Positions 1-7,283 of a stretch of DNA of 10,987 bases are shown here, piece after piece. Both the position numbers and the translations under genes were made by a program. Source of the DNA: Candidatus Babelota bacterium (lineage in GTDB: Bacteria; JAGOBX01); the NCBI GenBank assembly GCA_017999075.1, contig JAGOBX010000074.1, forward strand, positions 1 to 10,987, read 5' to 3'. Numbering within the stretch: position 1 is the first letter of the stretch; every line of letters starts with the position of its first letter. The notes beneath the pieces are model-generated. The model was not told the origin of the DNA and ran no database searches. It was given only the letters and a program-made list of their open reading frames with translations.

Positions 1-1154
1 ATTAACCCGATTACGTAAGCTGAAGATATTGACAAAGCCAATAAAGAAAACATAAAAATTCTTTCATAATATCTCAAAACTGAAAACATCGGAATAAATT
101 TTATCAGAGTCATCGGAAATATTAAAGAATAAAAAGTTATCATTAATCCGAATATAAAAAAAACAGCTACAATTATTTTAATATGGCTTTGAATTTCCGA
201 ATATTTAAAAAAAATAAACATAAAAAAAATAGGCAAAATACCTGCATATTCAACATATCTCATTATATTAGATATATAAAATTTTCTTAATGGAAGCCAT
301 AAATTTCTCAACGATTCGTTATATAAACCTGTAAAATCAGGAATTATTACATTAAAAAGATTCAATACTTTTAATCCGGCCAAATTAGAATTTTTTTCAA
401 ATACAAATTCCGGAGTGTTTAAAACAAAATTAAAAAAACTTAACAGAAGCGGAGATGCAACAACAAAAAAAATTACTGATGCGGCAAATAAATTTCCTGC
501 AACCAAACTTATTTTTTTTGAGAAGATGGATTTAAATTTAATGATCAGGATTATCATGCACGCCAAAAAAGTATAATAAAAATATTGCGGATGACCTGCA
601 AGAAATTGCAGACCAAAAAGCATCCCTATGGTTATTGAATATTTGTAATTAAATGTTTTTATCCATTTAAATAAACAAATCAGGATCCAAGGGAAATATG
701 TCAGAGTGGCAATTATATCAAGAAATCCTGATGCCGAAATATAATAATTGGAAAAAATAAAAACAAATGTTCCTATGCCTGCAGAAAAAAGATTGAGTTC
801 AAATTCTTTTAAAAAGAACATCATTCCTATTCCAAACAAAACTATATGAAACAATTGAAACAGCTGGATTTGATGAAATATGTCAAACCATAAAAATATA
901 TATGTGAACGGGTAAAATACTTGATTAGTAGGAAAATTCGCATGTTCTATTCCTCCATGTGTGAACGGATTCCATTCGGGAATATTGTATTGAGAAATCT
1001 GATTTTTTAAAAATATTTTTACTGGAACGAATATATCTGCGGAATCTCCTTCCCATAAGATCTGGTCATAAAAAAAATATCTGTATGAATAAGCGAATAT
1101 TATAATAATCGAAAATAAAATAATATATAAAATTAACTGTGAGTGTTTTTGCAT
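1..1154 (-). CDS. YfhO-family polytopic membrane protein (GT-C type), C-terminus cut by window edge
   Basis: An open frame runs from an ATG at 1154 leftward off the window, giving 384 codons without a stop. A TAA sits in frame two codons upstream, so this ATG is the first possible start; no Shine-Dalgarno is visible. The protein is strongly hydrophobic, with a first membrane segment at about residues 7-23 and several more from about residue 80 onward. Motifs I recognise from the YfhO family are an acidic first extracytoplasmic loop (GDSAD, 36-40), WNPFTHGG (61-68), AGHPQYFYY (186-194), a PDF motif (272-274), YVEYAGILP (300-308) and RYYERIFMF (361-369). YfhO proteins are GT-C-fold enzymes thought to move sugars from polyprenyl-phosphate donors onto envelope polymers; the exact substrate here is unknown. 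Family members are usually much longer than 384 residues, so the missing part is probably substantial. The gene follows the foldase gene on the same strand, separated by the tRNA-like element. Confidence 0.8.
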   Translation of the reverse strand, partial: MQKHSQLILYIILFSIIIIFAYSYRYFFYDQILWEGDSADIFVPVKIFLKNQISQYNIPEWNPFTHGGIEHANFPTNQVFYPFTYIFLWFDIFHQIQLFQLFHIVLFGIGMMFFLKEFELNLFSAGIGTFVFIFSNYYISASGFLDIIATLTYFPWILICLFKWIKTFNYKYSITIGMLFGLQFLAGHPQYFYYTFLACMIILIIKFKSIFSKKISLVAGNLFAASVIFFVVASPLLLSFFNFVLNTPEFVFEKNSNLAGLKVLNLFNVIIPDFTGLYNESLRNLWLPLRKFYISNIMRYVEYAGILPIFFMFIFFKYSEIQSHIKIIVAVFFIFGLMITFYSLIFPMTLIKFIPMFSVLRYYERIFMFSLLALSISSAYVIGL

Positions 1155-1192
1155 TGTTTATGAACAATAATTTTTATTTGGCAGAGCTGAAG

Positions 1193-1256
1193 GGAGCGGG
1201 GGATCTTCGGATTCCAGAATGCAAAAGCTGCGCTCTCCCAGCTCAGCTACGGCCCC
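1193..1256 (-). pseudogene. Degenerate tRNA-Ala(UGC)-like element, probable pseudo-tRNA
   Basis: This is a GC-rich island in AT-rich DNA. Read on the minus strand from 1256, it begins GGGGCCG, then TA, a D-arm region with AGCTGGGAGAGCGC and a TGC anticodon in TTTGCAT. This is almost a bacterial tRNA-Ala 5' half. Near 1198-1193 it reads CGCTCC, the tRNA-Ala 3' acceptor strand (CGGCTCC) with one base missing, and it keeps the G3-U70 identity pair. The rest is damaged: the D-stem has a G-G mismatch, the anticodon stem hardly pairs, no proper T-arm (TTCGA) exists, and the length is about 8-9 nt short. An alternative 3' boundary at 1179-1181 ends in CCA but pairs worse. I read it as a decayed tRNA-Ala. 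A structured regulatory RNA is the alternative, because the same bases form a long hairpin (1184-1244). Confidence 0.45.
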
Positions 1257-1311
1257 TCATACACTAAAACAATAAAAGCCCAGTTTTTCAAAATCAAACT
1301 AAATACAAAAA

Positions 1312-2313
1312 TCAGTTTATCTTAACAAATCCGGAATCCCAGATTTTTTTCATAATATCAGATTTTAATAAAGTAATTTTGATGTTAAACAATCTTCGTT
1401 CTTTTTTTTCTATGTAAATTTTATATTTAGTTTCAATGATTTCTTTATTAACAGGGCTCAAAGAATTGTAACTCCTGTTGAATTCTTTAATTGATAATTC
1501 ATTTTTTATATCTTTTTCAGTTATATAATTTTTGTTATTCAATCTGACTATGGCATATCCTAAAACATCTTTTCCGCTTTCAGAAGTTACAGGAAAAATT
1601 CCGGATGTTCCTCCGTCTTTCAATCGATACAGCATATATTCAACAGCAAGAAGGCTTTCGCCTATATCTTTAATTCCTATTTTTCCATCTGCAGTTTTAA
1701 TTTTATCAGAAGAATATTTTTTGGCTAGTTCTTCAAACTTTTCACCGCGCCGGAGTTTTAACAAGACGTCCATTATTTCGTTTACTTCATTTGTCATAAT
1801 AATGGAATAATCATATTTCATAAATAAATCTTCATTTGTTATAATAATATTTCCGGCAATCTGAGAATTTACAAATTTATCATATATAAGTTTTTTTTTC
1901 AATTCTTCAGACTGATTTAACTGTTCCATTAATCTTTCAAAATAAGATTGTTCTGTTAAATTTTCTTTGGCAAGAAATTTACTAAATTCTTCATCGCTTG
2001 GGAAAGAAGATTTATCTTCTTCTATTTTATTCAGAGCTATATTTTTCAAATCATCGCTATCAATATCTATTTTATACTTTTTGGTAACCTGAGAGAAAAG
2101 TTTATCTTCAATCAGTTCAATAAGAATTTTTTTCAATAATTCCGGATTATTAACGTCTATGCCCTGAGCAATATAACCTAATGTCATTTTGTTGATGTCT
2201 ATCAAAGATATAATATCATCATTTACATAAGCAGAAATATTATTCAAAGTATAACTGCATAATGATATTGAAGATATTAAACATATAATAAATGTGCAAA
2301 TAATTTTTTTCAT
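1312..2313 (-). CDS. SurA-like periplasmic peptidyl-prolyl isomerase/foldase
   Basis: This is a predicted exported folding factor of 333 residues. It starts MKKIICTF, with a basic N-terminus and hydrophobic core ending near residue 19; Cys19 is preceded by Leu, so it is not a convincing lipobox. Residues 26-42 (VNDDIIS region) match the start of the SurA N-terminal chaperone domain, followed by a helical stretch to about 155. Residues 167-258 look like one parvulin (PpiC) domain: RRGEKFEELAKKYSSD, then DGKIG in place of the usual GG-x-G, then a region like the family's acidic/Gly-rich end. The conserved parvulin histidines are not visible (SIIMT where an HI is usual, YAIV at the end), so catalysis may be lost. 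About 75 residues follow. I chose the ATG at 2313 over an in-frame TTG at 2331 because it gives a clean signal peptide. In the SurA family the role is helping outer-membrane proteins fold; that role here is inferred. Confidence 0.8.
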   Translation of the reverse strand: MKKIICTFIICLISSISLCSYTLNNISAYVNDDIISLIDINKMTLGYIAQGIDVNNPELLKKILIELIEDKLFSQVTKKYKIDIDSDDLKNIALNKIEEDKSSFPSDEEFSKFLAKENLTEQSYFERLMEQLNQSEELKKKLIYDKFVNSQIAGNIIITNEDLFMKYDYSIIMTNEVNEIMDVLLKLRRGEKFEELAKKYSSDKIKTADGKIGIKDIGESLLAVEYMLYRLKDGGTSGIFPVTSESGKDVLGYAIVRLNNKNYITEKDIKNELSIKEFNRSYNSLSPVNKEIIETKYKIYIEKKERRLFNIKITLLKSDIMKKIWDSGFVKIN

Positions 2314-2368
2314 TGTTTTAATTTTGTACAAAAAAATAATTTATTCATAATATAATATTCATATATCA

Positions 2369-2395
2369 TTTATATAATTTTTGGTAAAAAGTCAA
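2369..2395 (-). promoter_or_regulatory. Possible promoter for the SurA-like gene
   Basis: On the minus strand TTGACT (2395-2390) is followed 15 bases later by TATAAA (2374-2369). This would start transcription near 2362, giving a leader of about 50 nt. The spacer is short and the region is AT-rich, so chance matches are likely. Confidence 0.25.
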
Positions 2396-2423
2396 TAAAA
2401 ATCAAATAATTAATAAATAAAAT

Positions 2424-2452
2424 TTGACAAAGAAAAATTTTTTTAATATTAT
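2424..2452 (+). promoter_or_regulatory. Promoter abutting the radical SAM gene (leaderless start expected)
   Basis: A perfect -35 TTGACA (2424-2429) and TATTAT (2447-2452) are separated by 17 bases. The ATG at 2459 lies 6 bases after the -10 box, where transcription itself would normally begin. A second -10-like TATAAT at 2450-2455 has a poor 20-base spacing. No ribosome-binding site fits between promoter and ATG. Confidence 0.5.
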
Positions 2453-2458
2453 AATATC

Positions 2459-3541
2459 ATGAAATTAAAAAATCATACTGATGTTAAACAATTTAATTCC
2501 TCAAAAATATTGAACCATCCTAAACGAATCAGCGAATGGCTTGAAACAGGCAATACGTCTCCTATAACTTATGAATTAGATTTAACAAACAACTGCAACA
2601 GCGAATGCCCGTATTGCTTCGGGTTTAAAGACAGAACTAAATATAAAATTTCACTTGATAAAAAATTTATATTCGACATTCTATCACAAATTAAAAAATT
2701 CAATGGAAAAGCCGTAACTTTTACAGGAGGCGGCGAACCTTTAATGAATTCAAATATAAATGATGCAATAAAATACGCAAAAAAAATAGGACTTGATGTT
2801 GGTGTAATAACTAACGGTATTCTATTAAATATTTCAATAGGAGAAACTATTTTAAAAAACGCAACCTGGCTGAGAGTAAGCTTAGACGCTGCAACTCCTG
2901 AAATATACAAAAAATCTCATGGACTTAATTCCGATTTTTTTTATAAAGTTTGCGAAAATATAAAAAATATAACAAGTTTAAAAAAAAAATTACATAGCTC
3001 CACTACTGTAGGAATAGGTTTTTTAACATTCAAAGAATCATCTCCTGACATAATAAAATTCGCCAAACTCGGGAAAAAATTGGGAGTGGATTATTCCCAG
3101 TTCAGACCTCTCTTAACCTCATACGGTTACAAAAAAAAATCTTATGAACGGACTAACTCAAAAATAATATCAAAAAAAATTACTAAAGCCTTAGAATTAT
3201 CTTCCGAAGGTTATGACGTATTATATTCAAAACATAAATATGATACAGAATTATATGAAAAAAATTTAAGGAATTACGATAAATGTCACGGTCATCATTT
3301 TGCAGCTGTGATATCTGCTGATAAAAAAATGTATTTATGCTGCCATTTGCGGGGAGTTCAAAAATATTGTATTGGGGATTTATCGAAACATTCACTCAAA
3401 CAAATTTGGCTCAGCGAACATAGAAAAAATATTTTCGAAAATATTGATTTTAAAGATTGCCCGTATTTATGCAGATGCGATTCGTTCAACACAATTTTAT
3501 GGAACATTAAACAACCAAAAAATCATATTAATTTTCTTTAA
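2459..3541 (+). CDS. Radical SAM/SPASM-domain protein
   Basis: This 360-residue protein has the radical SAM [4Fe-4S] motif CxxxCxxC at Cys46, Cys50 and Cys53 (CNSECPYC). It also shows GGGEP at 90-94, which contacts the SAM amino group in this superfamily, and LRVSLDA at 138-144. The C-terminal part is a SPASM-type region with Cys276, Cys294/295, Cys304 and the cluster Cys334, Cys338, Cys340 (CPYLCRC). This should hold extra Fe-S clusters. The family carries out radical modification of peptides, sugars or other small molecules; the substrate cannot be read from sequence. The glycosyltransferase gene starts 6 bases after its stop, so the two are co-transcribed and a glycan- or envelope-linked role is plausible. 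The start is the first ATG after the promoter; nothing resembling a Shine-Dalgarno precedes it. An A10 run (2980-2989) and an A9 run lie inside the frame without breaking it. Confidence 0.85.
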   Translation: MKLKNHTDVKQFNSSKILNHPKRISEWLETGNTSPITYELDLTNNCNSECPYCFGFKDRTKYKISLDKKFIFDILSQIKKFNGKAVTFTGGGEPLMNSNINDAIKYAKKIGLDVGVITNGILLNISIGETILKNATWLRVSLDAATPEIYKKSHGLNSDFFYKVCENIKNITSLKKKLHSSTTVGIGFLTFKESSPDIIKFAKLGKKLGVDYSQFRPLLTSYGYKKKSYERTNSKIISKKITKALELSSEGYDVLYSKHKYDTELYEKNLRNYDKCHGHHFAAVISADKKMYLCCHLRGVQKYCIGDLSKHSLKQIWLSEHRKNIFENIDFKDCPYLCRCDSFNTILWNIKQPKNHINFL

Positions 3542-3547
3542 TTCGAC

Positions 3548-4954
3548 ATGGCAAAAATTTTAATATTCACGACAGAACTTACTTCTATTTCCGGTTTATC
3601 CACAGGCGGCAGAGGAATTAGAATTCAAAATCTAATAAACGGATTAAAATTACATAATCATAATGTAATAACATCATTTTTAGCAGAAAACATTGCTTAT
3701 ATTGAGACGCAAAAAAAAATCAAAGTGCCCGAAGAATACAAAATACATTGCCATCAATACGAATACAGTAAAATTATTACAGAAATAAATCCGGACGTTA
3801 TAATATTCAGTCCTTGGACTCTCGCAATTTCATATAATAATAAAAAATTTAAAAATATTCCTGTTGTAATTGATATGCCGGGAATGTTGACACTTGAAAA
3901 CATTTATGACAAAACAGAAGAAAACTTTTTTTTTCTTGCAAAAAAAATATATTCGCTTAACAAAGCTGACTTGTTCTGCATTTCAAATCCAAGACAAAAA
4001 TATTTTTTATACCCGTTGTTAATAATGGCAGGAGCAGATTTAAAAAAAAAACCTTTAATTCAAGTTCCAATAAGTTATTCGGACGATATTCCGGAACATA
4101 AATCTTATCCTTCTCCTCCGGTATTCGTATTCAGCGGGATTCTCTGGAAATGGCAGAATTACGGCGATTCGTTAAATGTCATTGCTGATTATATTTCAAA
4201 ATCAGGCGGAAAATTAGATTTATTTTGCGGAAATTTTATATATAAAAAAGAAGACAGATCATTAGATAATCTAAAAAAAAATAAATCTGTTAATGTTAAC
4301 GGTTTGGTTGACCATGATATTTTAATAGAAAAATATCTTCAATCATCTGCGGCAATTGAATTATATTTGCCGAATCCGGAACGCGAACTTGCCACTACTA
4401 CACGCACATTCGAATATTTTTGGTCCGGACTGCCTGTTATTTATTCAAAAGGAATGTTTTTAGCGGAATTCATTAAAGAATATGACGCAGGATGGGTGGT
4501 TGATCCTGCAAATAAAAATGAATTGATAAATGTTTTAGAAGAAATAACCACGAATCCTGAAATATGCAAAACCAAAGGAACCAATGCTCAAAAACTTCTA
4601 AAAGAAAAATTCAATAATTATGCGTCCACCTCAAAATTATCCGAATTTTGTTCAAACCCGAAAAAACTTAATAATAAAAACAATTTTATCTCATTTTTAT
4701 CAGAAGAAAACATAAAAAAATCTGATAAAATCAGGCATTTAAAAAACACAGTTCTGTCTCATATAAATAACGAAATCAGTCTTAAAAACAAACAAAATTC
4801 AGAATTGATTTCTGAAAATATTTTTCTAAAAAAAATCAATAAAGAGCTCGAAACAGATTTAACCCGAATAAAAAACAGATTGATTTTCAGAAGTTTATTA
4901 AAAATCAAAAAAATCTTCGAATTAATAAAAGATTTAATTCTTCTGAAAAAATAA
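3548..4954 (+). CDS. GT-B (GT4-like) glycosyltransferase with C-terminal coiled coil
   Basis: This 468-residue protein has a GT-B layout. The N-terminal Rossmann half opens MAKILIFTTE with a glycine-rich loop (STGGRGIR, 18-25), an acceptor-side strand follows at 83-90 (DVIIFSPW), and a linker leads to the donor half. In the C-terminal half FVFSGILWKWQN (193-204) starts the nucleotide-sugar domain. ELATTTRTFEYFWSGLPVI (280-298) is the usual donor-binding and E-containing region of GT4-like enzymes, followed by GWVVDPANKNEL (315-326). Residues from about 385 to 445 are Lys/Glu/Asn/Leu-rich and look like a coiled coil; the last 25 residues are basic and hydrophobic, which may touch the membrane. 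Sugar donor and acceptor are unknown. It sits 6 bases after the radical SAM gene and converges on the exporter gene. An A10 run (4042-4051) lies in the frame. No Shine-Dalgarno is seen. Confidence 0.8.
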   Translation: MAKILIFTTELTSISGLSTGGRGIRIQNLINGLKLHNHNVITSFLAENIAYIETQKKIKVPEEYKIHCHQYEYSKIITEINPDVIIFSPWTLAISYNNKKFKNIPVVIDMPGMLTLENIYDKTEENFFFLAKKIYSLNKADLFCISNPRQKYFLYPLLIMAGADLKKKPLIQVPISYSDDIPEHKSYPSPPVFVFSGILWKWQNYGDSLNVIADYISKSGGKLDLFCGNFIYKKEDRSLDNLKKNKSVNVNGLVDHDILIEKYLQSSAAIELYLPNPERELATTTRTFEYFWSGLPVIYSKGMFLAEFIKEYDAGWVVDPANKNELINVLEEITTNPEICKTKGTNAQKLLKEKFNNYASTSKLSEFCSNPKKLNNKNNFISFLSEENIKKSDKIRHLKNTVLSHINNEISLKNKQNSELISENIFLKKINKELETDLTRIKNRLIFRSLLKIKKIFELIKDLILLKK

Positions 4955-4969
4955 AACATTATTTTTTCA
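4944..4969. terminator. Bidirectional AT-rich inverted repeat between convergent genes
   Basis: TGAAAAAATA (4944-4953) and TATTTTTTCA (4960-4969) form a perfect 10-bp stem around a 6-base loop. Each strand therefore has a stem whose 3' arm is U-rich. It overlaps the stop codon of the glycosyltransferase gene and lies 12 bases beyond the exporter stop, the right place for a shared terminator. The stem has only two G-C pairs, so its strength is uncertain. Confidence 0.45.
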
Positions 4970-4981
4970 TCAATTTTAGAA

Positions 4982-6889
4982 TTATTGTTTTTGAAATTGC
5001 GTATTGTAGTAATATGCGTATAATCCATTTTTATTCAGCAGCTGCTGATGATTTCCTATTTCAGCTATTTCTCCATCTTTTAAAACAAGAATTATATCAG
5101 CATTAACAATTGTTGATAACCGGTGTGCAATTACAAATGTCGTATATTTTTTCATAAGGTTATCAATAGCATTTTGAACAAGTTTTTCAGATTCGGAATC
5201 AAGCGATGAGGTAGCTTCATCTAAAATAAGTACAGAAGCAGGTTTATAAATCGCTCTTGCTATAGCTATTCTTTGTTTTTGCCCTACTGAAAGAAGTTGC
5301 CCTCTGTCTCCAATTACAGAATCAAATCCGTCTTTAATCTGCATAATAAAATCGTAAGCATTGGCAAGCTTAGCGGCTTCAATTACGCGTTCCATATCAG
5401 GTTCGGTTTCAGGGAAACATATGTTATTTTTTATAGTATCATTAAACAAAAAAATTTCCTGTTCTACAATAGCTATATTTTTTCTCAAAGAATTTAGAGA
5501 ATAATTCTTAATGTTTATTCTGTCAAAAGAAATTATGCCTGAAGAAACGTCATAAAATCTCGGCAGAAGATTGACAAGAGTTGTTTTTCCTGTTCCGCTC
5601 GGTCCTATTATTGCCGCGGTTTTACCTGCATTAACCGTAAAAGAAATATTTTTCAAAATTTCATTTTCTTCCGGTCCATACGAAAAACACACATTATTAA
5701 ATGTTACCAGTTTGGTTACTTTTTCCAATTCAATAGGTTGTTCCTGCTCAACAATGTCGTCTTTAACATTTAATATTTCAGTTATTCTGCCAAGCATAAC
5801 ATTGACTTGATGATAATTTACGTTTAACTGAGTCAATTCTTTAATAGGTTTATACATAGTCATCAGCGCGGCAATAAAAGTAATAATTGTGCCGCTGGTC
5901 AATTCATCGTTTTCAGAAAAATACAATGCAGCCCACATTACCGCTATAACTCCGAACATAGTGAACAGTTCTATTACAGGAGAAGCAAGTATCTGTAATT
6001 TCCACGATTTTAAATTCTGCACAAAAAAAATTTCGTTTTCGGATTTAAATTTTGAATTAAGTCTATTTTCAGCAGTAAACGCCTTTATAATTTTTATTCC
6101 ATATATGCTTTCCTGCAAATACTGAGTTATATCGCTGATTTTCAATTGAATTTTCAAAATATATTTTCTTATCATTTTTCCAAAAAAATATATTATCAAT
6201 CCTGCAGCAGGAACTATTGTAAAAGCTATTAAAGAAAGTTTCCAGGAAATCATAAAAACAAAAATTGTCAGAAAAAATATTTCAGCAGGTTTTTCAATGG
6301 TCTGAATTATTAAAGTTGATAAAGTAGATTGAAGAACAGAAATGTCATTTGTAAACCTTGACAGCAAATCACCGGCTTTCTGATTTGAATAAAATTTAAA
6401 AGGCATAGAAAGAATTTTTTCATACATTTTTATTCTAATGTCCTTTATAACAGCTCCAACCGCATAAATCAATGTATAACTATGACAAAATTTAAAGAAC
6501 CCTTTTAAAAAAGACATTATTATCAAATATCCGGAAATAAAAACGAATATATATTTTTTATTAAAAGTATATTTCTTGGCAAGCATTGATTTTATTTTTA
6601 CAGTTAATTCTTTAGAAACTGATTTTGCTACAGGAACTTTTTTATTAATATATGATAATTTGGAAACAACTTTTTCAGGAACTTTATATTCAATAACAAC
6701 ATTTTTTTGAAATAATTTATCGACAAAAGGTTTTAAAATCCATAATTGAAGCGGACTGGTTAATGAAAAAAGAATCATAAAAACAACCGATACTATTATT
6801 AAAACTTTATATTTTGCTACAAAAGGTTTTAAAAAATTCCAATTAGCCGAAAAATTATTATTTTCCATACTGTTTTTGTTATCAGCCAC
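4982..6889 (-). CDS. MsbA-like ABC exporter (fused permease and ATPase)
   Basis: This 635-residue half-transporter has six predicted membrane segments (roughly 28-50, 113-131, 203-219, 221-240, 303-323, 333-348) followed by one ATPase domain. The ATPase shows Walker A GPSGTGKT (429-436), Q-loop Gln477, signature LSVGQ (533-537, in place of LSGGQ), Walker B ILDEAT with Asp557 and Glu558, and the switch His589. It should work as a homodimer in the inner membrane, exporting lipid or lipid-linked molecules; MsbA-type lipid A or polyprenyl-linked glycan transport is the best guess. The loop between segments 1 and 2 is enlarged to about 60 residues (51-112), Lys/Val-rich, against a short loop in typical MsbA. 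The start is uncertain: GTG at 6889 has GGAG 13 bases upstream, and ATG at 6868 (residue 8) is equally possible. It lies 53 bases after the small zinc-ribbon-like gene. Confidence 0.88.
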   Translation of the reverse strand: MADNKNSMENNNFSANWNFLKPFVAKYKVLIIVSVVFMILFSLTSPLQLWILKPFVDKLFQKNVVIEYKVPEKVVSKLSYINKKVPVAKSVSKELTVKIKSMLAKKYTFNKKYIFVFISGYLIIMSFLKGFFKFCHSYTLIYAVGAVIKDIRIKMYEKILSMPFKFYSNQKAGDLLSRFTNDISVLQSTLSTLIIQTIEKPAEIFFLTIFVFMISWKLSLIAFTIVPAAGLIIYFFGKMIRKYILKIQLKISDITQYLQESIYGIKIIKAFTAENRLNSKFKSENEIFFVQNLKSWKLQILASPVIELFTMFGVIAVMWAALYFSENDELTSGTIITFIAALMTMYKPIKELTQLNVNYHQVNVMLGRITEILNVKDDIVEQEQPIELEKVTKLVTFNNVCFSYGPEENEILKNISFTVNAGKTAAIIGPSGTGKTTLVNLLPRFYDVSSGIISFDRINIKNYSLNSLRKNIAIVEQEIFLFNDTIKNNICFPETEPDMERVIEAAKLANAYDFIMQIKDGFDSVIGDRGQLLSVGQKQRIAIARAIYKPASVLILDEATSSLDSESEKLVQNAIDNLMKKYTTFVIAHRLSTIVNADIILVLKDGEIAEIGNHQQLLNKNGLYAYYYNTQFQKQ

Positions 6890-6942
6890 TATTTTTATAT
6901 TACTCCGGTATTTTTTTTAGGGAAGATTTAAAGAATTATAAA

Positions 6943-7236
6943 TCAATCATCAAAATATTTCAAACGCTGAAGTTCTTTGTATTCTTCGTCCGTAATAATT
7001 TCATAAAGTTTTAATGCTCCACCACATCCTGATTTAGGACATAAATATAACGATTTTCCTTTGCCGTAAGAATACTCAATTTCTTCTTTACTATAAACAT
7101 GATAGAAATTATTAGAACACCTGAAATGATCATGAAATCTGTTATGTCCTGCATTAGACATTCTTCTTAATAGAAATACTATTAAGATTGATAAGAATAA
7201 AACTATAATAAATTGAATAAATCCAAAATTTTCCAT
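6943..7236 (-). CDS. Small membrane-anchored protein with a zinc-ribbon-like domain, function unknown
   Basis: This is a 97-residue protein I do not recognise as a named family. Residues 5-23 form one hydrophobic membrane segment followed by Arg-Arg, so the rest probably faces the cytoplasm. The soluble part has Cys40, His46, Cys66 and Cys71, with a CPKSGCGGAL segment (66-75) and an HVYSKEEI segment (46-53). Both resemble the two knuckles of a zinc ribbon, but the first knuckle has only one Cys and a possible His ligand. It ends in an acidic helix (TDEEYKELQRLKYFDD). It is the first gene of a two-gene unit with the ABC exporter, which suggests a link to that transporter. The ATG at 7236 lies 7 bases after its own -10 box, so its message is probably leaderless. 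The coding call rests on the good promoter, the ATG and the domain-like pattern. Confidence 0.7.
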   Translation of the reverse strand: MENFGFIQFIIVLFLSILIVFLLRRMSNAGHNRFHDHFRCSNNFYHVYSKEEIEYSYGKGKSLYLCPKSGCGGALKLYEIITDEEYKELQRLKYFDD

Positions 7237-7243
7237 GAAATTA

Positions 7244-7272
7244 ATATTATTTTATAAACAAATGTTTGTCAA
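7244..7272 (-). promoter_or_regulatory. Promoter of the zinc-ribbon/exporter unit (leaderless start expected)
   Basis: On the minus strand TTGACA (7272-7267, perfect) and TAATAT (7249-7244, 4 of 6 consensus bases) are 17 bases apart. The ATG at 7236 starts 8 bases past the last base of the -10 box, which is about where transcription should begin. This matches the arrangement before the radical SAM gene. Confidence 0.45.
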
Positions 7273-7283
7273 TAATTTTTTTG

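Noticed and set aside
1257-1311. Terminator after the SurA-like gene
   Set aside because: Only a 5-bp AGTTT/AAACT stem with a 9-base loop is present and no U-run follows it.
1532-1810. Open frame of 92 codons on the plus strand
   Set aside because: It lies wholly opposite the SurA-like gene, whose domain match is clear, and its sequence shows no family signal.
2239-2313. Lipobox at Cys19 of the SurA-like protein
   Set aside because: The residue before the Cys is Leu, and the preceding residues do not fit a lipobox, so a normal signal peptide is more likely.
4759-5028. Minus-strand frame of 89 codons across the convergent junction
   Set aside because: It overlaps the ends of two well-supported genes and the shared terminator, and is Lys/Ile-rich low-complexity sequence.
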